In this document: positions 17,183 through 26,569 of the stretch, in pieces | Position numbering within the stretch: the first letter of the stretch is position 1 | How the letters are laid out: every line of letters begins with the position of its first letter | Origin: an uncultured Muribaculaceae bacterium | Lineage (GTDB): Bacteria > Bacteroidota > Bacteroidia > Bacteroidales > Muribaculaceae | Assembly: GCA_934667475.1 (NCBI GenBank) | Contig: CAKUMB010000001.1 | Coordinates: 462,234-526,233 of the forward strand | DNA length: 64,000 bases | Direction: 5' to 3' | Position numbers and translations under genes: made by a program | The notes under the pieces: generated by a model | What the model was told of the DNA's origin: nothing | What the model saw: the letters and a program-made list of their open reading frames with translations, nothing else | Database searches by the model: none

Positions 17183-17221
17183 AAAGCCCCTGGCAGATTT
17201 TTAGGTCTGCACAGGGGCTTT
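17183..17221 (-). terminator. Terminator after the leucine-rich-repeat gene
   Basis: Stem AAAGCCCCTG/CAGGGGCTTT with an inner CAGA/TCTG pairing, 31 bp after the LRR stop on the minus strand; the T-run is short. Confidence 0.7.
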
Positions 17222-17251
17222 GTGGTGATTGGGTCAGGAGTGTGGCGTGGA

Positions 17252-19204
17252 TTATTTCACCATCACCTTTTTGCCATTGTGAATGTAGATGCCGCGCTCG
17301 GGGTTGTAGACGCGCACACCGTTTAGGTTGTAGTAGGGGGCGTTGGCGTCGTCGGCCGGAGTCACTTTCACCGTTTCAACGCCTGTGGGAGTGGCGCCGC
17401 CGTTGATGGTGGCAAATTTGCTCCACACGGCTGCGGCTTTGTAGGCCTCAACCGACTCGCTCTGCACTTGCAGCTCGGCTTTGGTGTATACGTCGGTGTA
17501 GAACACCTTGCCGGTTATGGTGGCAGGCTCCTTGGCGTGAGCTATCACCTTGGTGATGGCTTTGCTGTTGTTGAACACGGCTGTGCCATAGGTCTTTAAT
17601 GTCGACGGCAACTCCACTGTGGCCAGCTTGGCGCAGTTGAAGAAGCAGCTGTTGCCAAGACTCTCCACGCCTTCGGGAATCTTGATGCTCTCGATGCCCG
17701 AGCAGGCAGCGAATGCGTTGTTGCCAATGGCGCGCAGGCTGTAGGGCAGGTCGATGCTGGTGAGGGCGGCGCAGTTGCTGAATGCGTAGTTGTCAACCTT
17801 CTCCAGCGATGTGGGGAATGTGAAGCCGGTCAGCAGTTTGCACGTCTGGAAGGCATAGCTGCCAATGTATTTCACTGTTGCGGGCATCTCCACCTTGGTC
17901 AGCTTTGCGCAGTTGGCAAATGCGTTGGCCGGAATGGTGTCGATGAGTGCGGGCAGCTCGATTTGCTCAATGGCAGTGTAGCCGAATGTGTACTGGCCAA
18001 ACTTCTTGAGCGTGCTGGGCAGTTTCACCGAGGCCAGTTTGTCGGCGTGGAAAAACACATGGTTGGGCAGCTCGGTCACTGTGGCGGGAATCTCGATGCT
18101 GGTGATGGCCTGCGCATACTCAAATGCGTGGTGGCCTATTTTGCTCACGCTTGCGGGCAGTTTCACCGATTCAAGCTTGGTGCAGTAGTCAAAGGCATAA
18201 TTGCCCAGGGTGGTCACTGTGGCGGGAATGGTGTAGGCGGTCACCGATCCGGGCACGGTGTAGAGCACAGTCTTGTCCTTGCTCAGCAGCGCTCCGTCTT
18301 GCGAACTGTAGACTTTGTTGGCCGCGTCCACGCTGATGCTGGTGAGCTTGGCGCACTGGGTGAACACCTGCTCGCCAATCGAGTCGACACTGGCGGGCAC
18401 AGTGACGCTGGTGAGCTGGGTGCAGTTTTTCAGTGCCGAGCCTTCAACCACCTTTATCGAGGCGGGAATGGCAAACGTCTCAAGCGCTGTGCTCTGGAAT
18501 GCTCCGAAGGGAATCACTGTGACCTTCGACGGCAGCTTCACCTCTCTCAGGAACGAGCAGTTGTAGAATGCCATCGAGCCGATTGAGTCTACGCTCTCGG
18601 GCAGCTCAACCGATGTGAGGGCCTTGCAGGCGTTGAATGCGTTGTCGCGAATCACCTTCACAGTGCTGGGCAGCTCCACCTTGGCCAGCTTCGAGCAGTT
18701 TTGGAATGTGTATTTGTCGATTACGGTCACGCCCGAGGGAATGTTGCAGCTGGTGAGCACCGTGCAGCTGCTGAAGGCGTTGGGGCCAATCTTGGTGACG
18801 CTGCTCGGCAGCTCAATCGAAGCCAGCTTGGTGCAGCTGTAGAAAGCCTTCGATGGGATTTCGGTGATGCCGTCGGGGATGTTGATGCTCGTCATCTTGC
18901 AGTAGTAGAATGCGCCTTCGCCAATTTCGGTGATGGATGATGGCAGAGTGACGGCTGTTACCTTCGACGAGAAGTTTTTGAAAGCCTCTTTGCCTATGGC
19001 GGTCACATTGTAGGTTTCGCCCGAGCCTTCGCTGTCGGTGATGGTGGCTGGCACCACCACTTCACCATTTGCAGTGCATTTGGTTACGGCCACATTGTTG
19101 CCCGTGGTCACGGTGTAGGTGATTTTGTCCACCGTGAAACTCTGGGCCGAAGCTGCGCCTGCCATGAGGCAGATTGCAGCCGAAAGGAGTAGATGTTTCT
19201 TCAT
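17252..19204 (-). CDS. BspA-like leucine-rich repeat surface protein
   Basis: 650 residues from the ATG at 19204: signal peptide MKKHLLLSAAICLMAGAASA, then at least 20 LRR_5 (BspA/TpLRR) units of about 23 residues with the recurring core I-x-x-x-A-F-x-x-C-x-x-L-x-S-V-x-L-P-x-x-V. The C-terminus (PYYNLNGVRVYNPERGIYI, then HNGKKVMVK) is a short tail seen on many exported Bacteroidales proteins, probably a sorting or anchoring signal. BspA-type proteins mediate adhesion to host proteins or other bacteria. The longer frame to 19270 precedes the promoter-like TAAATTTG at 19275-19268, so 19204 is preferred. Monocistronic. Confidence 0.9.
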   Translation of the reverse strand: MKKHLLLSAAICLMAGAASAQSFTVDKITYTVTTGNNVAVTKCTANGEVVVPATITDSEGSGETYNVTAIGKEAFKNFSSKVTAVTLPSSITEIGEGAFYYCKMTSINIPDGITEIPSKAFYSCTKLASIELPSSVTKIGPNAFSSCTVLTSCNIPSGVTVIDKYTFQNCSKLAKVELPSTVKVIRDNAFNACKALTSVELPESVDSIGSMAFYNCSFLREVKLPSKVTVIPFGAFQSTALETFAIPASIKVVEGSALKNCTQLTSVTVPASVDSIGEQVFTQCAKLTSISVDAANKVYSSQDGALLSKDKTVLYTVPGSVTAYTIPATVTTLGNYAFDYCTKLESVKLPASVSKIGHHAFEYAQAITSIEIPATVTELPNHVFFHADKLASVKLPSTLKKFGQYTFGYTAIEQIELPALIDTIPANAFANCAKLTKVEMPATVKYIGSYAFQTCKLLTGFTFPTSLEKVDNYAFSNCAALTSIDLPYSLRAIGNNAFAACSGIESIKIPEGVESLGNSCFFNCAKLATVELPSTLKTYGTAVFNNSKAITKVIAHAKEPATITGKVFYTDVYTKAELQVQSESVEAYKAAAVWSKFATINGGATPTGVETVKVTPADDANAPYYNLNGVRVYNPERGIYIHNGKKVMVK

Positions 19205-19267
19205 ACCTAAACGAGTGTTATTAATTAAAATATGATTATAAATGTTATTTGCTTGCGTGATTGTGTG

Positions 19268-19275
19268 CAAATTTA
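19268..19275 (-). promoter_or_regulatory. -7 box for the LRR protein gene
   Basis: Minus-strand TAAATTTG, 63 bp before the LRR start. Confidence 0.4.
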
Positions 19276-19431
19276 GTCATTTTTTTGCTTTTGCCGCCCT
19301 GTGGGTTACAAATTTTCAACGAAATGCCACTGAGACGTGCACCAACCCCTTAATTCTATTAAATTGAATAGGGGACGGCCCGTTTTGCGCGTGGCTGCCT
19401 GTCATTGCTTGCCCAAGTGCGTTTTTTGCTG

Positions 19432-19439
19432 TAACTTTG
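19432..19439 (+). promoter_or_regulatory. -7 box for the GHL10 glycosidase
   Basis: TAACTTTG, 52 bp before the ATG at 19492. TTG trinucleotides 20-24 bp upstream could serve as the -33 element. Confidence 0.5.
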
Positions 19440-19491
19440 AAACATCATCAACATAATTGCATTAAAAAACTATACAAAACCAAAGCAAAAA

Positions 19492-22400
19492 ATGACAAGA
19501 AAACTACTCCTCACAGCCTTGGCGCTACTGATGACCGCTGTTGGCATCAGGGCCGGTGAGGCTCAGAAGCGCGAGATGCGCACGGCGTGGATTGCCACTG
19601 TGGCCAACATCGACTGGCCCAGCACGCGGGGCACCGGCGCCAGCGTTATTGCAAAGCAAAAGCGGGAACTGCTCGTCTTCATCGACGGCTTTCACCGCGA
19701 CAACATGAACGCCATCTGCCTGCAGGTGCGCCCCATGGCCGATGCCCTCTACAAGTCGAGCTACGAGCCGTGGTCGGCCTACCTCACCGGCACCCGTGGC
19801 AAGGACCCGGGCTGGGACCCTCTGGAATTTGCCGTTGAGGAGTGCCACAAGCGCGGCATGGAGTGCCATGTGTGGGTCAACCCCTACCGCTTCAGCAAAA
19901 AAGGCGGCGCCGACAACACCACTCCGCAAGACGAGGCCGTGAAGGCATCGGGTGTGCTTATCGACAACAATGGCGATCAGGTGTTCAACCCCGCCCTTGA
20001 GGCATCGCGCAAGCGAGTGGTGGACGTGTGCCGCGAAATGATTCAGAACTACGACATCGACGGCATCATATTCGACGACTATTTCTATCCCGGTGCTGGC
20101 CTGACCACAGGCACCGATGCTCCCGACTACCAGTTGTGGAAGCAGAGCGGCACTTCGCTGTCGCTGGCCAACTGGCGCCGCGCCAACGTGAACCAGATGG
20201 TGGCCGACGTCTACAACATGGTGCAGGCCACCAAGCCGTTTGTGAAGTTTGGCATCGGCCCTGCAGGCGTGGCCGGCACTGCCGCCACTTCGGCCTCGAA
20301 GCACAACGTTGACCCCTGCCCCGTGGGCAGCGACTGGCAGTACAACACCATCTACAGCGACCCGCTGGCGTGGCTTGAAGAGGGCACCATCGACTACATA
20401 TCGCCCCAGCTCTACTGGAAGACCAACCATGCCACCAACCCATTTGGCCCGCTCACCAAGTGGTGGAGCTATGCCGCCCATCACTTTGGCCGCCACCACT
20501 ATGCCAGCCACAACATCTATTTCATGGCCAGCACCAACTCCAAGAGCGATTGGGACGAGATTCTGGCTCAAATCAACTATTCGCGCCAATACAACGAAGA
20601 CAACGCCCCCGGCGTTAACTTCTATTCGGCAAAATACCTCAACGGCCCGGCCATAAGCGGCTTTGGCGACTACCTCAAGGCCAACTGCTTCCAGCATCCG
20701 GCGCTGCCGCCCGCACTCACTTGGAAGGAGAAGGGCAACTATGATGCTCCGGCCAACCTCAAACTCAGCGGCAACACCCTCACTTGGACGGGTGTCGACA
20801 AGAAGCTGATGAAATATTCGGTGTATGCCTTCCCCAGCAGCGTGTCGCCCGCCGACATAATGAGCGAGAAGTTTGGCGGCATCAAGTCCGACTATCTGGT
20901 GGCTCTCACCTACAGCCCCAGCTATGAGCTCTCGGCCGACCTCGCAAAAGACCACTGGTATGCGGTGTGCGTGGTCGATGGCTGGAACAATGAGTTCGAC
21001 CCCGCCTACCTCAACGCCCCCGCCGGCCAGGCCGACACGGCCACGCCCATATCGCCCGTAGGCGGTGCCGCCACCACTTGGAATCAGGAATTTAAGTGGA
21101 CGGCTGCCAGCAGCGAGGCCACCTATCGCATTCAGGTGAGTCCCGACAGTGCATTCTCGAGCGTGGTGCTCGAGCGCAGTTCGCTCACCGAGGCAAGCAC
21201 CACATTCAACCTTGCCACACTAGAGTCAGCCGCCACCTACTACTGGCGCGTGACCACCAGTCAGCAAGGCCGCTTTGCCACTACCGGCCCCACTGCCACA
21301 TTCACGTCGCCCAAGCGCAATCCCGCTCCCGTGGCCACACTTGTGTCGCCCGACAATGGCATGGCCACCGACAGCGACTTTGTGATGACCTGCCGCGTGA
21401 CGGGAGTGCAGAGTGTGGTGGCTCAGGTGTCGGCCGACCCCAACTTTGGCAATGTGCTGTGGCAGCGCGACATGGCAGAGAATGCCGGACAGTGGCAGGC
21501 ACTTTGCGAGGTTGCCGCCATTGGCAAGGGTAAATTCTACTGGCGCGTGGTGACCGGGGCCGAGTATTGCCTCGACAATGCCACCAGTCCTCGCCAGTTC
21601 ACAGTGACCGGCATACCCACAGGCAACTACGAGCCTGGATATGTGCGTCGCCGCGACATCGACACATATAATAATATAGAGGACACCGACCAGCGGTCCA
21701 CCGTGTCGGCCCTTAGCAGCACATGGCTGCGCTCGGTCAAGGAGCCTTACAGCAACATGACTTTTGTGAGCGACGGCCTTTGCCACCGTGGCTTCACCGC
21801 CTATGCCGACCGCCTGCTGGTGGTGGGTCGCGCTGAAAACACGCAAGGCTCGCAGGTCACCATCGACCACTACGACAAGGCCTCCGGCGAAAAGCTGAAG
21901 ACCGTGGTCGTGGGCGAAGACTCGCAGGTGGCCTATCTGCCAGGCAACGACATATTCACCGACAATGCCGGCAATGTGCTCATCAGCAACCTCACGTTGC
22001 GCATCAGCACCACTCCGCTCACCATTTGCCGCGTGAATCCGGAGACGGGTGAGGCCACCGTGGTGGCTTCGCTCACATGCGATGAAACCAGCACCGGCCG
22101 CATCGACCACTGCAACGTGTGGGGCGATGTGAACTCGGGCAACTTCACCGTGTTTGCCGCCATGTCGAGCGGCACTCAGCTTGTGCGCTGGACCATTAAA
22201 GACGGCAGTCTGGCCTCGATCAGCGTGGTGGGCATCAAGGCCTACACTGCAGGCGCAAGCCAGCTGGGTATAGCTCCGCGTGTGTGGCCGGTGAGCTCCA
22301 CCCGGGCCTATGTGAAGGGCAGCAGCATCGACCTTGCACTCTACGATTTCACCACGGGCGCCATAGTGCAGCAGTTCGACAACGGCACCAATGTGCTCTC

Positions 22401-22941
22401 GGGCCACCGCCAGGCCAACGGCATGGCCATGTTCACCAACGGTGGCGAGCGCTATGTGGTGCTTCCCACTGGTGACCACACCACCGATACTGGATTCCAG
22501 TTCACTCTGGCCCGCTGCGGCCAGGGTGGCACCCTCTCGGGCAGCAAGGCCATGTGGACGTTCCCCAAGCGCGGCATGGGCAATGTGAACAGCAACACCT
22601 GGAACGCCCTTTGTGTGGCCGACAGCGTGGATGCCACCACCACCGACCTCTACTTCTACGTGCCGGGCAACGGCCTTGCCGCCTACCGCATGACACAGAC
22701 CGTGAAATCGGCCATCGAGACTGCAATATCTGCGGCCAACTGCCCACGCGTCATCGTTCGTGGAAATCTCATTGAGTTGAGTCAGGTGGTTAGCAGGGTT
22801 GAACTGCTTGATGCAGCGGGCCGTAGCCTGCTTGTGAAGCATAACGCCTCGAGTCTTCAGAAAAATGGACTCAAGGGTGTTTACCTGCTCAGGTGCACTA
22901 TGGCCGACGGCGTGACGCACACCATTAAGCTGTCGCTCTGA
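19492..22941 (+). CDS. Secreted GHL10-family glycosyl hydrolase with fibronectin-like and sorting domains
   Basis: 1149 residues. After a signal peptide (MTRKLLLTALALLMTAVGI) comes a GHL10 (DUF187) TIM-barrel domain to about residue 400: REMRTAWIATVANIDWPS, NAICLQVRPMADALY, CHVWVNPYRF, and YDIDGIIFDDYFYPG, where the Asp residues are probably catalytic. Fibronectin-III-like repeats follow (YRIQVSPDSAFSS; TYYWRVTTS), then a beta-propeller-like region and a C-terminal tail with VELLDAAGRSLLV and GVYLLRC, typical of type IX-secreted proteins. GHL10 members act on bacterial cell-wall or exopolysaccharide glycans, but the substrate here is unknown. It opens the putative glycan-use region ahead of SusC. 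Confidence 0.88.
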   Translation: MTRKLLLTALALLMTAVGIRAGEAQKREMRTAWIATVANIDWPSTRGTGASVIAKQKRELLVFIDGFHRDNMNAICLQVRPMADALYKSSYEPWSAYLTGTRGKDPGWDPLEFAVEECHKRGMECHVWVNPYRFSKKGGADNTTPQDEAVKASGVLIDNNGDQVFNPALEASRKRVVDVCREMIQNYDIDGIIFDDYFYPGAGLTTGTDAPDYQLWKQSGTSLSLANWRRANVNQMVADVYNMVQATKPFVKFGIGPAGVAGTAATSASKHNVDPCPVGSDWQYNTIYSDPLAWLEEGTIDYISPQLYWKTNHATNPFGPLTKWWSYAAHHFGRHHYASHNIYFMASTNSKSDWDEILAQINYSRQYNEDNAPGVNFYSAKYLNGPAISGFGDYLKANCFQHPALPPALTWKEKGNYDAPANLKLSGNTLTWTGVDKKLMKYSVYAFPSSVSPADIMSEKFGGIKSDYLVALTYSPSYELSADLAKDHWYAVCVVDGWNNEFDPAYLNAPAGQADTATPISPVGGAATTWNQEFKWTAASSEATYRIQVSPDSAFSSVVLERSSLTEASTTFNLATLESAATYYWRVTTSQQGRFATTGPTATFTSPKRNPAPVATLVSPDNGMATDSDFVMTCRVTGVQSVVAQVSADPNFGNVLWQRDMAENAGQWQALCEVAAIGKGKFYWRVVTGAEYCLDNATSPRQFTVTGIPTGNYEPGYVRRRDIDTYNNIEDTDQRSTVSALSSTWLRSVKEPYSNMTFVSDGLCHRGFTAYADRLLVVGRAENTQGSQVTIDHYDKASGEKLKTVVVGEDSQVAYLPGNDIFTDNAGNVLISNLTLRISTTPLTICRVNPETGEATVVASLTCDETSTGRIDHCNVWGDVNSGNFTVFAAMSSGTQLVRWTIKDGSLASISVVGIKAYTAGASQLGIAPRVWPVSSTRAYVKGSSIDLALYDFTTGAIVQQFDNGTNVLSGHRQANGMAMFTNGGERYVVLPTGDHTTDTGFQFTLARCGQGGTLSGSKAMWTFPKRGMGNVNSNTWNALCVADSVDATTTDLYFYVPGNGLAAYRMTQTVKSAIETAISAANCPRVIVRGNLIELSQVVSRVELLDAAGRSLLVKHNASSLQKNGLKGVYLLRCTMADGVTHTIKLSL

Positions 22942-23459
22942 TAGCGGCTCGCTTTTCATTACCGCATTCATTGGCGGCCGTCGCCCTGCAGCAGAGTGGG
23001 GCGGTGCCCGCCATTTTGTTTATATATATGTTAACGCAATTGCTGCAATCGCAATTTAATTGCATATGTGAATTTGACTATTAATCTTGGTGGTTGCGGA
23101 AATATTTGAAACTTAGTTGCTTATATGCAATGGCTGTTGACTTTGGCAGGTGCTCAATGCATTAAATATGAATAAATCTACCAGAAATGGTTACGTTAAA
23201 AATAATGATTTTTTGTTCACGAAATTAAAATATTGCTAAATGACTGCTATTTAACATAGTCAAGTGGGGCTTATTTCGAAAAATAGTATTAAGTTTGTAA
23301 AGAAATACGGCTATAACCACAAAGTTTCGGGCGCATTGTGTCCGTGCTGTGTGGGTTGTTGTGCTCTATTTCACTTGCATGGATAGGCAACTATCTGCTA
23401 AAACAACTGGTTAAAGACGAAAACAATAAACCTGTAATAAAAACAATAAAAAAGTAATT
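22942..23459 (+). promoter_or_regulatory. Intergenic leader upstream of susC
   Basis: A 518-bp AT-rich gap. It holds an imperfect GC-rich hairpin just after the GHL10 stop (about 22985-23018) and a -7 box TAAGTTTG at 23290-23297 that would give a leader of about 160 nt before SusC. No TTTG at standard spacing is present, so an alternative sigma factor or activator may be needed. No gene or riboswitch seen. Confidence 0.4.
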
Positions 23460-26400
23460 ATGAGAAAACAGCTATTGCTTCTGTTATTTTCCCTCTTTGC
23501 GGTGATGGGCTTCGCCCGCACTGTGACTGGCATAGTTGTGCAAGCCTCTGATAAAGAGCCGATTATCGGCGCTTCTATTCAGGTGCATGGCACATCTAAA
23601 GGCACAGCTACCGACATCGACGGAAAGTTTACTCTCGATGTCAACGACGGCGACGTGCTTGACGTGTCTTATGTGGGAATGAATCCCATCTCGGTGAAGG
23701 TTGGCAAACAAACCACCATCAACATTGAGATGAAGGAGAACTCTCAAGTTCTTAAAGAAGTGGTTGTAACCGCCATGGGCCAAACCCAGGAAAAGAAGAA
23801 ACTTAACTTCGCGGTTCAGTCGCTTAACAACGACCAGGTGACTGCCGGTGGTTCTAACAACTTCGTTAACTCACTGCAAGGTAAAGTGTCTGGTCTTCAG
23901 GTGGCTACCGGTGGTGGCTCACCCAACTCTTCTTCGCAGGTGATTATCCGCGCCATCTCTTCGGTCAACCCCTCGCAGAGCAATGAGCCGCTTATCATCA
24001 TCGACGGTATGCCCGTGCGTGGCAAGGGCTCTTCGCTTTCCGACATCAACCCCGACGATATCGAGAACATGTCGGTGCTGAAAGGCGCTGCCGCATCGGC
24101 CCTCTATGGCCAGGAGGCTTCCAACGGTGTTATCATGATTACCACCAAGAGCGGTAACAAGACTGGTGCCGTGAACGTTAATGGTACTGCTACAGTTGAG
24201 GTTAACGTGCCTATGCGTGTTCCCAAAATCCAGAAGACATTCCTCCCGGGTACCTACGGCTTCTATAAAGAAAATTCAGCCTCGGGTGGCTGGGGCCCCT
24301 ATGCTCGCACCCAAGACAAAATCTACGACAACACTGGCAACTTCCTGGGCACTGGCATCATGCAGAAGTATGACGTGTCAATCTCGGGTGGTACAGAGAA
24401 GTTCAACTCTTACGCTTCGGCCAGCTACACCAACAGCGACGGTGTGATTCCCAAGGACTACAAGAATCAGCTCACCGTGTTCCTGAAAGGTTTCTACAAA
24501 CCGTCTGACCAGGTTACATTCCAGCTCACCACCAACTTCGTCAACAGCAAGTCGCGTGGCTTTGGCAATGCAATGTCTACAGTCTACAACTGGTCGATTG
24601 ACAAGGATATGAGTGATTATCAAACAGTTGACGGCCACGTGAATTGGGCTAACCGCTACGATCACTGGGAGCAGCTGCTCGACACCGAGCGCATCGGCGC
24701 CGGCATCTCGCCCTACTTTGGCCGCTACCGCGACAAGAGCGAAACCGAGAGCAACCGCATCATTGTCAACGGTCAGCTCACCTACGAGCCCATCAAAGAC
24801 CTCGTGTTCACCGGCAAGCTCGGCTACGATAAGTCATACACCACTTATGAGAGCTACACTGTGCCCCGCCTCTATTCTGGCGACTTCAACAACATCAACG
24901 ACCCAGAGGTGCAGAAAGCACTGAGCGACATGCAATACAAGTTTGGCGCCTACACATTCCAGCCCTCACGCGGCCAGCAGTTTACTGCTCAGTTCCTTGC
25001 CACCTACAAGCGCACATTTGCCGAGGACTACAACTTCAACATCCTCTTCGGTGCCGAGTATAAGGAGACAAGCAGCTATGAGGCTCAGATGGCAGGCCAG
25101 AAGTTCATGCTCGACGGCGACTTCTACAGCTTCCAGAATGTGGACCCCACCACATTCACTGCCAGCGGTTCGAGCGACTATAATATGTATCTCTATCACA
25201 CAAAAGATAACAAGTATGGCTACTTTGGCGAACTCCGCTTCGACTACAAGGGCATGGCACAACTCTCTGTGACTGGCCGTTACGATGGCTCTTCGCGCCT
25301 GAAGCAGTCGGGCCCGACATACTTCTATCCTTCGGTTACCGCCGGTGTGATTTTCAGCGAACTCTTCCACCTGCAGAACAGCTGGTTCTCTTATGGTAAG
25401 ATTCGCGGTAACTGGGCAAAGGTTGGTAAGGACTGCCCCCGTTACCTCTTCAACGACACCTACAAGCAGTGGAGCACATTCCCCGACGGCGGTTATGGTG
25501 TAGACCCCACCGTGTCGCGCGCCATCACACTGGTGCCTGAGATGACAAGCTCTTGGGAAATTGGTGCCGACCTGCGCTTCTTCAACAGCCGCACCCGTCT
25601 GGATGTGGCCTACTACTCAACCACTGTCGACAACCAGATTGTGAGCGTGCGCGTATCGCCCGCATCAGGTACCATTCTGCAAACCCGCAACGAGGGTTCT
25701 ATCGAGAACTATGGTATGGAGTTCACTCTGGCACAAGACATTATCCAAACCAAGGACTTCAGCTGGACTGCCACTTTGAATGCCTCGTTCAACCGCGGCC
25801 GCGTGCGCTCGCTGCCCGACGGCATCGTGGAAATCCAGGGCTCGCAGTATGGCGACATCTTCCCCTGTGCCTACCTGCACGGTTCTACCACCGGTATTTC
25901 TGGTAAGGACTACCAGCGCGACCCCAACGGCAACGTGATTTGCAACGCCGACGGCTATCCCCTCATCAGCCCGGTTAAGGGTAACTACATTGGTAACCGT
26001 GAGCCCGACTTCCTCATGGGTCTCGGCTCTACATTCCGCTATAAGAACGCCACTCTGTCGTTCCTGCTCGACGGCCGTTGCGGCGGCGACGTGGTCAACG
26101 TCACCAACCGCGGCCTCATCAGCAACGGTATGAACCACCTCTATGAGAAGTACCGCAACCGCGAGATAATCTTCAAGGGCGTTGTTCAAAACCCCGACGG
26201 CACTTACAGCCCCAACACCACACCTATCGTTCTTGACCAGAACTTCATCAGCACATACTTCAACACCGTGTCGAGCAACTTCATCGAAGACGGCTCTTAC
26301 ATCCGCTTGAGCTATGTGACTCTGGGCTACAACTTCAAGAACATGCTCAAGAGCAGCTGGTGCGTTAAGGATCTGGGCATCACATTCACTGCCCGCAACC

Positions 26401-26540
26401 TGTTCCTGCTCACCAAGTACACCGGCAACGACCCCGCCATCATGGCAGGCGTTTCGGGCGGTACTGGCGCAATGGGTATCGACAACTACAACGTGCCCAA
26501 CACTCGCAGCTACAACGTGACACTTAAAGCATCATTCTAA
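23460..26540 (+). CDS. SusC/RagA-family TonB-linked outer-membrane transporter
   Basis: 1026 residues. Signal peptide MRKQLLLLLFSLFAVMGFA; a CarboxypepD-reg-like domain (TVTGIVVQASDKEPIIGASI) to about residue 100; a plug with LKEVVVTAMGQTQEKKKL and the SusC signature IIIDGMPVRGKGSSLSDINP, then ALYGQEASNGVIMITTKSG; and a large beta-barrel ending in an aromatic C-terminal strand (YNVTLKASF). It imports oligosaccharides, or sometimes peptides, across the outer membrane together with SusD. It lacks the extra N-terminal signalling domain of anti-sigma-linked SusC proteins. It is 29 bp ahead of susD, and the pair heads a four-gene operon. Confidence 0.95.
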   Translation: MRKQLLLLLFSLFAVMGFARTVTGIVVQASDKEPIIGASIQVHGTSKGTATDIDGKFTLDVNDGDVLDVSYVGMNPISVKVGKQTTINIEMKENSQVLKEVVVTAMGQTQEKKKLNFAVQSLNNDQVTAGGSNNFVNSLQGKVSGLQVATGGGSPNSSSQVIIRAISSVNPSQSNEPLIIIDGMPVRGKGSSLSDINPDDIENMSVLKGAAASALYGQEASNGVIMITTKSGNKTGAVNVNGTATVEVNVPMRVPKIQKTFLPGTYGFYKENSASGGWGPYARTQDKIYDNTGNFLGTGIMQKYDVSISGGTEKFNSYASASYTNSDGVIPKDYKNQLTVFLKGFYKPSDQVTFQLTTNFVNSKSRGFGNAMSTVYNWSIDKDMSDYQTVDGHVNWANRYDHWEQLLDTERIGAGISPYFGRYRDKSETESNRIIVNGQLTYEPIKDLVFTGKLGYDKSYTTYESYTVPRLYSGDFNNINDPEVQKALSDMQYKFGAYTFQPSRGQQFTAQFLATYKRTFAEDYNFNILFGAEYKETSSYEAQMAGQKFMLDGDFYSFQNVDPTTFTASGSSDYNMYLYHTKDNKYGYFGELRFDYKGMAQLSVTGRYDGSSRLKQSGPTYFYPSVTAGVIFSELFHLQNSWFSYGKIRGNWAKVGKDCPRYLFNDTYKQWSTFPDGGYGVDPTVSRAITLVPEMTSSWEIGADLRFFNSRTRLDVAYYSTTVDNQIVSVRVSPASGTILQTRNEGSIENYGMEFTLAQDIIQTKDFSWTATLNASFNRGRVRSLPDGIVEIQGSQYGDIFPCAYLHGSTTGISGKDYQRDPNGNVICNADGYPLISPVKGNYIGNREPDFLMGLGSTFRYKNATLSFLLDGRCGGDVVNVTNRGLISNGMNHLYEKYRNREIIFKGVVQNPDGTYSPNTTPIVLDQNFISTYFNTVSSNFIEDGSYIRLSYVTLGYNFKNMLKSSWCVKDLGITFTARNLFLLTKYTGNDPAIMAGVSGGTGAMGIDNYNVPNTRSYNVTLKASF

Positions 26541-26569
26541 TCATCATTTTTAGGACAGAATTCAAAATC

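Noticed and set aside
17252..19204. Regular short repeats resembling a CRISPR array
   Set aside because: The repeats are in-frame leucine-rich protein repeats of about 69 bp with diverged sequence; no conserved direct repeat and no cas genes.
21226..22971. Minus-strand frame of 581 codons
   Set aside because: Antisense to the GHL10 gene; composition typical of shadow frames.
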